From: Austropuccinia psidii | Lineage: Eukaryota > Basidiomycota > Pucciniomycetes > Pucciniales > Sphaerophragmiaceae | Length of the DNA: 64,000 bases | Reading direction: 5' to 3' | Assembly: GCA_023105745.1 (NCBI GenBank) | Contig: JALGQZ010000013.1 | Span: forward strand, 24,940,605 to 25,004,604 | In this document: piece by piece, positions 1 through 8,564 of the stretch | Numbering within the stretch: position 1 is the stretch's first letter | Layout of the letters: each line of letters opens with the position of its first letter | Notes under the pieces: generated by a model | Told to the model about the DNA's origin: nothing | The model's input: the letters and a program-made list of their open reading frames with translations, nothing else | Database searches by the model: none | Made by a program: the position numbers and the translations under genes

Positions 1-152
1 TCTGTCCTCCAAAGACTGAGGGACAATAATCGGTTTGCCAAAGCCTCCAAGTGTGTATTCCATGCCTCAAGTGTGGAATACTTGGGCTATGTTGTTTCAA
101 ATGATGGCCTCAAGATGGATTCTTCCAAGGTTCAGAAAATCCTCAATTGGCC
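1..152 (+). pseudogene. pol: Element D reverse transcriptase fragment (thumb/connection region)
   Basis: Frame 1 is open from base 1 and encodes 50 residues, including YLGYVVSNDGLKMD, the conserved block just after the RT palm of Ty3/gypsy polymerases. It closely matches the equivalent stretch of element A near 5165-5250. The frame is cut by the LTR of element A at 153 and continues at 19368 with NWPQPKNIKALQSFLGF. The upstream catalytic RT motifs are outside the window. Confidence 0.9.
148..152 (+). repeat. Target-site duplication of element A (left copy, TGGCC)
   Basis: TGGCC directly precedes the TGTCACAACC LTR start and is repeated at 19363-19367 directly after the CCTGTGACA LTR end. A 5-bp duplication is normal for Ty3/gypsy integrase. 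It restores the D polymerase frame when A is removed. Confidence 0.95.
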
Positions 153-1621
153 TGTCACAACCATGGCAATTCACCTCCTTGGATCCCCATATGGCATATC
201 AAGCCACAGTTCATTTATGGCCAATTGGCCATATCCATCACCAGTGGCCAATATGGCCACGTCATCATCTTATGGACCTTTTATGGCCATTTGTGTTTTG
301 GAGCCTTCATGGCCCTTTACCTCAATCCAGAACCCATAGCGGCAATTTATGCCCAAATGGGTATTTCTGGTCATTTCCCTCAAAACCAGGGGAAATGGCC
401 CAAATGGCTGTTTTTGGCCATTTGGGCTCATAATGCGCATTTGCGCACTTTTTGCGCACTTTGCGCATTTGCGCATTTTTTTGCGCACTTTGCGCACTTT
501 GACGCAAAGTGTCCAAAAGACACTTTCCCCACTTTTGGGCCAGTTTTTGGCCCAGAACCCAAAAGTGGCCAAAACCCCCAAAGGGTCCAGAAACACCTTC
601 CAAGCTCTGAAGTCACCACAACCATCCTTTTCCCCTCTGCCTTTCCATCTCAAGACCTTTGGACGTAATCTTCTTGTCAATGATCCAATATGCCACAAAT
701 GATGTTATACATCATTGTGCACCATTTTTCAGCAGCAATTCAATGGTGGCAATATCAAAGGGTCATTTCAACATTCCAACATCTCATCACGTCATCAAGG
801 CACCCAATCATTCAGAGGAATCATCAAGGCTCAAGAGCAAGTGTTTCAGCGTCAAAGACCAATGACACCATCAAGAAGTCATTGGTTATTCTCACTCCCA
901 GTATTCCTTCCAATGGAATACTTTCAATTCATTCTCAAAAGTGTATTCAAGAGGCGGTGCCAAAAGAAGTTGTCAAGTGTCAAAGCTCCACTCAATCCAT
1001 CTTGGCAGCCATATTCATTTCAATACAGTCTGGATCCACCAAGGACTGTATTTCATTTTCAAGCATGGGAAGTTCATTCAACCCAATTCAATTTCAATAT
1101 TAGCCAGCTGTATCAATTCCCAAAACAATCAATACAGCCTCAAGGATCAATACAGATCAGTTTTCAGCCTGAAGAACTCAAGCTCCCAACTTTTCACATA
1201 TACCGGCTACCCTTTCCACCCTGGGGGGTTTTTCCCCAGTTAATTAATATACTTTGATTTTATTTTATCTCTATTTTCTTTTCATTTTTAGTTAAGCAAA
1301 TACTGATATTATTAAGTCAGTCATTTAGCACATTTCTCTTTATCTTTCTTCGCCTGTCAATGGATATTTGGTGGTCATATCCTTACTAATTCCATTGTTC
1401 ATTTTTGGCAGGTTGAAACAGTGATTAAGGACTGACTTGGTTGGCTCTTTGGCCATTTGGCTTCCTTTTCCTCTTTGCATCTCATCTTGTACCTGCATAT
1501 CTTTTAGAGGAATTCATTCTTATTTCTTTTTATTCTTTATTTCTTTTGGAGTCTTCCAAGTGAGTTCCCTGATTGCTGAGTGCCAGGCCACTCTTGTATT
1601 TCCACTAGAGCCCCTGTGACA
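153..1621 (+). repeat. Element A 5' LTR
   Basis: The 1469-bp LTR begins TGTCACAACC and ends CCCCTGTGACA. It contains an 18-bp perfect palindrome centred on CCAATTGG (216-233), a GCGCA-rich minisatellite (about 436-510), a CTGGGG/CCCCAG hairpin (1221-1239) and the stretch 1238-1251 that is the reverse complement of the sequence just behind the LTR. If priming follows the Tf1 rule, the transcript should start near 1238, making 153-1237 U3. Several long open frames here are incidental. Confidence 0.95.
436..512 (+). repeat. GCGCA/TTTGCGCA minisatellite in A LTR
   Basis: Irregular tandem copies of TTTGCGCA(C/T) follow each other here. The tract is 18 bp longer than in the 3' LTR of the same element (18193-18255), so it has changed copy number since insertion. 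It is the only CpG-dense spot in an otherwise AT-rich LTR. Confidence 0.85.
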
Positions 1622-1637
1622 TTATATTAATTAACTC
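1622..1637 (+). promoter_or_regulatory. Self-priming primer-binding site of element A
   Basis: TATATTAATTAACT at 1623-1636, one base behind the LTR, is the exact reverse complement of AGTTAATTAATATA at 1238-1251 inside the LTR (14 of 14). In Tf1/sushi retrotransposons the 5' end of the mRNA folds back on such a site and is cleaved by RNase H to prime minus-strand DNA. No tRNA-type TGG site is present here. Confidence 0.75.
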
Positions 1638-2366
1638 ATAATTTCTTTTTCATTCTGTTCATTCTTTCTTTATAATTTCATTCACTCATTTCATTGAAAT
1701 TATGATTCTTTTATGCTTATGAACTTAATGATTCATCGTCATCTCTCAATTTTCTTTCATTCATTCTTCATTTGAAAATTGAAAGCTGACCCATTTTTAT
1801 TTTTGTTATTCTCTTTAAAATCTTTTTCAAATTATCAATTTTCATTTCATTCACAATTCAGGCGTCATCTTGGTTTTCTTTGATTTTCAAATTTTTTCAT
1901 CAAGATATTCAGACACGTTATTCACATCAAGATTCATAATTGATTCATTCTTCAAGAATTTTGGTTTTTAAAGAATAATTCACTTGATTTTGATTGATTG
2001 ATTGATTTGACATATTTGATATTGACCTCAAGAAAATTGATTGACCTGAAGATTTCATTGATTTTGCTGATTTTTCACATCAAGAATTCATTTTGATTGA
2101 TTGATTTTTGCAAGATTTTGATTTTGATTGATTTGATTCATTGATTTATTGACTTGAAGCCTTTATTTGAATTTGATTGATTGATTTACCTCAAGATTTC
2201 ATTTGTTCATTGATTCTTCAAGACTTCATTTGAATCTGATTTATTGACGTACTTGAAGATCTTCATTTTGATTCATTCATTTTCCTCAAGATTTGATTGT
2301 TGACTCTTTTCACTTCAAGAAAATTTTGATTTTTTATTCTTTTATTTCAATTTTGTTCCTGATATC
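1638..2366 (+). other. T-rich leader of element A
   Basis: No coding region is present. The stretch from about 1980 to 2300 is built from degenerate TTGATT and CCTCAAGA units in a loose period. The homologous leader of element E (30877-31610) keeps the same style but not the exact sequence. The transcript would be a U/G-rich unstructured leader about 0.7 kb long ahead of gag. Confidence 0.7.
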
Positions 2367-3704
2367 ATGCCTGTTCAACATTCACCTCCGGCAAGACAGA
2401 CAAGATCTCAGGCCAGAGCTCAAGCTGTTCTCACTCCAACTCCAAGAGCTCCTCTAGATGGCACCCCAGCAGTTCCTCAACTGAGGGCCCAATTAGATAG
2501 AGGACCCCGCATGGAAGGAGCAGCACCATCCAGGAAGGAAGGAAGAGGGCCCAGAAGATCAAGTTCATTTTCAGGAGTAGTTGGCGGTTTTCCAGGCACT
2601 TCAATGACTATTTTCAAAGGTCCAGGTGAAGATGGTGAATAGGAGGAGGAGAATTCTGTGGAAGAGGAAGAGTCTGATGGTACTGAAGGTGCGCCTGCCC
2701 CAGTGGAAGCATCCCAAGGTACTGGAGGGCCAACTCTAGCCCAGTCTAATCAGCCTGTCTCTCATCAGTCTGAACCATCTCTATTGGCCATCATGCAGCA
2801 AATGACTCAGATTATGGCCAATATTCAAGCAGCTTCATCCTCTGAAGCATCAAGACCACCAGCCTTCAAGACTCCATCTATGAAGGCACCGGAATGCTTT
2901 GATGGGACTCAGCCCTTCAAAGTCAGAAGCTTTATTCAGTCATGCCAGCTTATCTTTCATAATGATCCGGCAAATTTCTCTCAAGACAGAAAGAAAGTTC
3001 TTTATGCCACTTCATTTCTCATTGGCAGGGCTGCAAAATGGATTGAGCCTTATCTTTCCAATCTCACCAATCAAGACTCAAATTATCTTCTCAATTCTTG
3101 GCGTCTATTTGAATCTCAACTCTTCACTCTATTTGGTGACCCGAATGAAGTCAGAAAAGCAGAAGCTGAGTTGGATTCTTTAAGAATGAAAGAAGGTGGG
3201 CATGTATCCTTATACATTGCTGATTTCAGAAGTTTAGTCTCAAGAATTGGGGATTGGGGTGAAAGAGCTCTTATCCATCATTTCAGGAAGGGATTGCCAT
3301 CCAGGATTTTGGATCAATTGGCCTCCCATCCTTCAAGAATTGACTCTCTTCAAGACTTAATGGACGTTACCCTGGAACTTGATACCAGGTACCATGAGAG
3401 GCAAAATGAAAAGAGTCATCATCAAGAGAAGAAGCCAGAAGCCTCAAAGTCAAGTTCTTCTCATCCTCAAAATTCTTCAAGCTCAAGTCAAAAGAAGAAG
3501 AAGAATTTTCAGAAGAGGGACAAGCCCCATTCTTCTTTATTGAATAAAGACTTCAAGCTCATGAACTCTGAAAAAGAAAGAAGAATCAAGGAGGGTCTTT
3601 GTACCTATTGTGGTGGGAAGCATAGTCTTGGGACCTGTTTCAAAAGGCCTCAAAACAAGCTTACCCAACCGTCAGGCAAATTTCCCAGCCAGGGAAAAGC
3701 CTGA
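2367..3704 (+). pseudogene. gag: Element A Gag, one in-frame TAG
   Basis: Structural protein forming the cytoplasmic virus-like particle. It starts at ATG 2367 (MPVQHSPPARQTRSQ), the same place as in element E. The N-terminus is basic and proline-rich, followed by an acidic linker, a retrotransposon gag capsid domain (around codons 175-345, including FDGTQPFKVRSFIQSC and FRKGLPSRILDQL), a lysine/serine-rich stretch and one zinc knuckle, CTYCGGKHSLGTC (CX2CX4HX4C). A TAG at 2640-2642 interrupts the frame. Element E has GAG at that codon, so this is a nonsense substitution, not a start choice. The frame downstream (2643-3704) is otherwise open. Gag ends with TGA at 3702-3704, three bases after a slippery heptamer. 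Confidence 0.9.
3692..3698 (+). promoter_or_regulatory. -1 ribosomal frameshift site GGGAAAA between gag and pol
   Basis: In the gag frame the bases read G GGA AAA followed by GCC TGA, the X XXY YYZ form of a -1 slippery heptamer. Slipping back one base opens the pol frame, which has no ATG of its own near its beginning. The same heptamer, spacing and stop are kept in element E (32936-32942). Confidence 0.75.
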
Positions 3705-5846
3705 GTGAAGATCATGTTGTGTTCAATGGTCTTCACAGTTTTCCATCCAGAGCACAATTGTGCATTCTGAATACTGGTGTCAAAAATTCTCTTAAATTTT
3801 TTGTTTTTTCTTCTCTTTCTGATGTTTTTTACAGTATTCTCATTGATTCTGGTGCTACCAACTCATTTATTGCAAAGCAGTTTGTTCACAAGTATTCATT
3901 GACTACGTCAGAACTTCCAGAGAAGATTCCCCTCATCATTTTAGACTCCTCTGAGTCTCCTTCTTTATTTGTGACTCACCATACTAAATATATGGTTGAG
4001 CTCCCTTCTTTCCCAAGCTTTGAATGGGACTTTTTAGTCATTGATACTCCCAAGGGAGAAGACCTCATATTGGGCTTTGACTTTCTTAATCATTTTAATC
4101 CGTTTATTGATTGGAGGCAAGGATTGATCACCTTTAATTCTGATCATAAGGACTATAATGATCCTTTAATTTCTTTCAGTAATGACTTTTCTTCTGCCAA
4201 ATCATGTGCAGCTCTGGTTGGTGATTCTAGAACACCATCATTTCCGTCTTCTGTCCATATTCCTTCCCTTAATTCCCATCAGTCATTACTATCATCTGGA
4301 GATGAAGTCTTCAAAGAGATTCAAGATGTTGGAGAAGGTAATTCTGTATCTTCACTTCATCTCTTCTTTGGGAATATGGACCTTCCTCCTTCAGCTTATC
4401 ATGACTCCCTGGAGGAGTTGTGGGATGAAGAGGAAGAGCCAGAAGAAATAGAAACTGTGATGAAGGTTGTTCCTCCTGTTTATCACCAATACTTGGATGT
4501 ATTCTCCAAGGTGAAAGCAGAGAAACTTCCTCCTCACCGTGCCTGTGATCATCATATCGAGCTGGAGGGGTCTCTACCTCCAGTTGGGGTGATCTACTCT
4601 TTATCAAACCAAGAGTCAGATACACTCAGGGCCTACATTTCAGAGAATGTAGAGAAAGGTTTCATCCAGCCAAGCTCCTCTTCTACAGGAGCACCTGTTC
4701 TTTTTGTCAAAAAGAAAGATGGTGGCCTCCGTTTGTGTGTTGATTACCGCAAACTCAATGCTGTTACTAGGAAGAACAAGTATCCTGTTCCCCCTATGAA
4801 CCAGCTTCTCACTGTTTTCAATGGTTCTTCTATCTTCTCCAAGATTGATTTGCGTGGTGCATATAACCTGCTCAGAATCAAGGAAGGTGATGAACATTTG
4901 ACTTGTTTTAGAACCAAATATGGTAGTTATGAGTACTTGGTTATGCCCTTTGGGCTTACCAATGCTCCTGCTTCTTTTCAAAATCTCGTCAATGATATTT
5001 TTTATGATCTTCTTGATGTTTATGTTGTGGTTTATTTGGATGACATTATGGTCTTTTCCAAATCTGAGGAAGAACATGTCACTCATGTGTCCACTGTTCT
5101 TTCCAGACTCAGAGCCAATAACCTCTTTGCTAAGGCATCCAAATGCCTATTCCATGTTTCTAGTGTAGAATATTTAGGTTATGTTGTTTCTTCTGAAGGC
5201 CTCAAGATGGACCAAGCAAAAGTCCAGCAAATTCTCAATTGGCTGCCTCCAAGAAACCTCAAGGCTCTTCAATCATTCCTTGGCTTTGCCAATTTTTACC
5301 GCCGTTTCATCAAGAATTATTCAAAGAAAATTAGTTCACTCACAAGTTTCCTCAAGAAAGATTCCCGTTTTCCCCTCAATGAGGAAGCTCTTAGACAGTT
5401 TCATCAACTCAAAGAGGCATTCACCACTGCTCCAATCCTTCTCTACCCACCATTGTAGAGACCGATGCATCAGATTATGCCTTGGGTGCTGTACTGAGTC
5501 AGGTCTCTGACTCAGGAAAACATCCCATTGCATTTGATAGCCGCAAGCTTCTCCCAGCTGAGTCTAATTATGAGATTCATGACAAGGAACTCCTTGGCAT
5601 AGTCTGGGCTCTCAAGCGCTGGAGAGCTTTTCTTCTTTCCATTTCTTCCCCTTTTGAAGTTCTCACCGATCATTCATCCCTTCAATATTTTATGTCTTCC
5701 AAGATTCTCACTCGCCGTCAAGCCCGCTGGGCTGAATTTCTATCTGAATTTCATTTCTCAATCACTTACCGCCCTGGCTGCTTGGCCACCCTTCCAGATG
5801 CCTTGTCACGTCGGGACGACGTTTACCCAGAGAGGGGGGAGGATTT
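3698..5846 (+). pseudogene. pol: Element A Pol: protease, reverse transcriptase, RNase H (5' part)
   Basis: Pol is read in the -1 frame relative to gag. The aspartic protease has the LIDSGATNSFI motif at 3841-3870. RT includes RLCVDYRKLNAV, the palm aspartate in KIDLRGAYN (about 4840) and the catalytic YLDD at about 5033. RNase H begins [15 protein letters not shown] (5459) and ends [16 protein letters not shown] 16-bp deletion near 5438, between two ATCCTT repeats (compare 34679-34706 in element E), shifts the frame, so 3698-5458 and 5459-5846 are in different frames. The frame is then cut by the LTR of element B at 5847 and continues as integrase at 15542. RT catalytic residues are intact. 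Confidence 0.92.
5842..5846 (+). repeat. Target-site duplication of element B (left copy, GATTT)
   Basis: GATTT precedes TGTCAGG at 5847 and recurs at 15542-15546 after CTGACA. Removing B with one copy rebuilds the continuous element A frame EDFISKN. Confidence 0.95.
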
Positions 5847-7283
5847 TGTCAGGCTGAGTCTATGATAAAGGTGTATAAGAGTATTTACAAGCTTTAACTA
5901 TGACTGTGACACGGTAAAAATAATTTTAAAGAGGATATAATTGATAATAAAAGTTTTAATTTAAGAATTTAAAGGGCTTTACTATAGAAATATAGTGGTG
6001 GTGAGCGCTGTTGAAAGCCCTGGGTGCAGCTTTACCTGTTGGATTACAATAATAAAGACTACAATACTTTAAATTAAGAGTATACCTGATTATTAACCAA
6101 GAGTAAAACTGTTTTTGACAGTTTACTACGTAGGTTATTCAAGAGCAGGATGAAGAAGCAATTCTGGCAGTGAAAAGCCTCCTTTTTATCCTGAAATGGG
6201 GTGGCAAGGGTGCTAGACCTTTCCACGTAGAGGAAGTGAAGATTTTTTCACTCTCTAGTACTGGCTTGTGGTTTGCAAACAGCCTGTATAACCTGTATTG
6301 GGCTCAGATGTGGTTTTGAAACCACATCTGGGCAGTTTTCACCAATACAGGGTGAAAATTTTCATCTGGGGACCTCACAGCCTGATTCTGACGTGTATGA
6401 CGCGTAGAATGCTGTACAGAAACTGTATGGGACCCCAGTATTGACTGAAATATGAGGTATTGAAGCAAAAACATGCTCCTTCGTCTGTTGACACCTCATA
6501 TTCATGATTATGGGGTGTTATCCCATGGTAAGGCTGTATATGACAGCTGGTGGGATTTTGACCTTAAAATGGTCATAACTCTGTCAGTTTTTGAGATATC
6601 AAGCAAAACGTTGGTTCATTGAATAGCTCTATATGAGCTCTACACAATGGTACCCAACTTGACATGGTTATCATTAAATATGACAAAGTTATCCCATGTA
6701 CAAGTATTTTTGTACATTGGCGTGGTTTGGGCAAAAAGCTGTATTAAGCTTGTTTGGCCAATACCTTCTGTTGTAGTTGAGTTATGGGGAAATGGATGAC
6801 ACCATCAGATAGCCCTGATTGTGCTCTTTCCAAAAAGACCCCACTTTAAGTATCTCACACTAAAACTGTAAAAGTTAGATGAGAGGTGAATGTTTGTTCA
6901 CCCTTATTTGGTCTGAATTTGACCATAACTCAAGTAATACTGGTGCTAGCTCAGTTTGGCTAGTACCATTCGATAGCCCTGGCTTAGAGCTTCATTTTGA
7001 ATACCCATTTGATGGGGTTAAGCCTCTCCTTCTAGATTTTAGATGAGAGGTGAAAATTAAGGTTTATGCTCAGCAATAACTTTGAGCAGGAATAACTTTG
7101 TTATTTCTTGTCCTATGGTGATGGGACTTATATTTTCAGGAAGAGGTGAGTTTCCTCTTTCTTTTGATACCTTTTGAGCTAATTTGGCTCAGTTCCATGT
7201 TTTGGTGGTATTTTGGCTATACCATTGGTTTATGGTATTTTGGCTGTCATGCTTGTGCTCTGGTTTTGAGTCACAGGCTGACA
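5847..7283 (-). repeat. Element B 3' LTR (left copy)
   Basis: 1437 bp, the same length as the right copy. It contains a nested inverted repeat at 6292-6351 (10-bp outer arms, 12-bp inner arms) that is conserved in all B-type LTRs here. The plus-strand end of the LTR reads as an outward-facing hydrophobic open frame (from ATG 7146). Confidence 0.95.
6292..6351 (-). repeat. Conserved double-stem inverted repeat in B-type LTR
   Basis: Outer arms CCTGTATTGG (6292-6301) and CCAATACAGG (6342-6351) enclose inner arms CAGATGTGGTTT (6305-6316) and AAACCACATCTG (6319-6330). Equivalents occur at 14550-14609, about 46877-46936, 55132-55190, 44895-44955 and 62820-62881. Both stems could form in RNA. Confidence 0.85.
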
Positions 7284-7295
7284 TACCCTCCCTCT
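7284..7295 (-). promoter_or_regulatory. Polypurine tract of element B
   Basis: On the minus strand AGAGGGAGGGTA directly abuts the 3' LTR start (TGTCAG). This is the plus-strand DNA primer position of LTR retrotransposons. The same tract is at 47869-47880 in element H. Confidence 0.85.
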
Positions 7296-7307
7296 AAAAA
7301 AGGCTCA

Positions 7308-8564
7308 TCATTGATGAGACTGTTCAGTCCTCCTAGAGGCTCTGAATCTCCTCAAATGAAGGTTCCCATCTGGTATGGCATCCTCTGCCAACCATTTGTC
7401 TTTGTCAGCTGTCTGGTTTTTGAATCTGACTAGGTATTGTCTCTGATCCTTTCCATTAAGTCTGATTTTTCTGGCCCTGATGATTTTACTCACAGTTCCA
7501 GGAGAGTCTTCTACTTCCACTATTTCTGGTGGAGTGATGTTCTTCTTCCTGGAGGGGAATTTATCCTCCTCTGTTTGGAAGTATGGCTTGACCAGGCTCA
7601 CTGGAAAGACTGGGTGTTTCCTAGAAAACTCCTCAGTGAGCTTGACTTCTACTGCATTCTTCCCTATCAACTTAATGATAGTGAAGGGCCCTACAAATGA
7701 GTCTCTCATTTTCTTGGGTCCTTTGAGATTGTTAAAGTTCAGTGTAGACACTAACACCTGGTCCCCTTCCCTGAAGTCAGGTTCCATATGTGATTTGTCC
7801 CACCTCTGCTTGTTGTACTCTTTGGCCTCTGCTATGCATTTGGCAGCAGTATCACAGGCTTTCTTCCACATATCATGGAAGTCTTTGGCTGTGGGGTGGA
7901 TGGTCAGAAGATTTTTCTTCAAGTGATCCACAGGTAACAGGGGATTCCACCCTTTCTCTACCAGTGCAGGTGTTTTTCCTGTGGTAGAGTGCTGGCTTGT
8001 ATTATAAGCCAGTTGGACTGCTGGTAAGAGGGTGACCCAATCATGGGTATATCCCTCATGGTCCCTGTATTCCATGCCATAGGCACAGAACCTCCTGAGG
8101 ATGTCCTCCATTGTTTGGATCATCCTCTCAGCTAGGCCATCTGTTTGTGGATGGTAAGCTGTGGAAAAAGCAAGCTTGGTGCCAAGCATGTCATATAAAT
8201 TGGTCCAAAATTCAGATGTAAATTTTGGGTCCCTGTCACTAATTATGATCTTAGGGACTCCACAGGTGGATATGATGTTATTCCAAAATAACAGAGCAGT
8301 GTCCATGGCTGTGTCCTCTTTATGGCATGGTAGACATCTCATGCTCTTGCTGAACCTATCAACTATGATTAAGCAGGCATTGTAGTTTTCTTTGCCTCCT
8401 GGGACAAGTCCTGTGACCCAGTCCATGTTGATGGTTTCCCATGGGTGTTTGGGTTCTTCTATGTGTTGAAGCAACCCATATTTCTTCCCATATTTTCTAT
8501 TTGCCTTTTGGCATCTTTCACAAGTGTTGATGTATTCACTCAACTCTTGCTCCCACTTGGGCCA
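7308..8564 (-). pseudogene. pol: Element B Pol, integrase core and chromodomain (downstream of an in-frame TAG)
   Basis: This continues the gag-pol frame after a single TAG codon (8567-8565) and is otherwise uninterrupted. It contains the zinc-domain CxxC (CERCQK), then the integrase core with catalytic D in INMDWVTG (about 8425), D in ISDRDPKF (about 8235) and E in DGLAERMIQ (about 8130). It also has a GPF-type module ([13 protein letters not shown]) and a C-terminal chromodomain-like segment with YLVRFKN and DKWLAEDAI. Element H has TGG (Trp) in place of the TAG, so the stop is a G-to-A change private to this copy. Without readthrough, integrase is not made from this copy. Confidence 0.93.

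Noticed and set aside
35..668. Several overlapping open frames of 88-173 codons in the A-type LTR
   Set aside because: They lie in repeated, GCGCA- and GGCC-rich LTR sequence, overlap each other on both strands, differ between LTR copies and match no domain. They are compositional artefacts.
690..1257. Open frames of 137 and 180 codons in the 5' LTR, repeated in the 3' LTR
   Set aside because: Gln/Ser/Phe-rich with no domain. E and F LTR copies have indels that change frame. Long open frames are expected in this low-stop composition.
2640..2642. Second start codon and separate gene at 2658
   Set aside because: The frame is the same as upstream gag and element E has GAG at the TAG position, so this is one gene with a nonsense codon.
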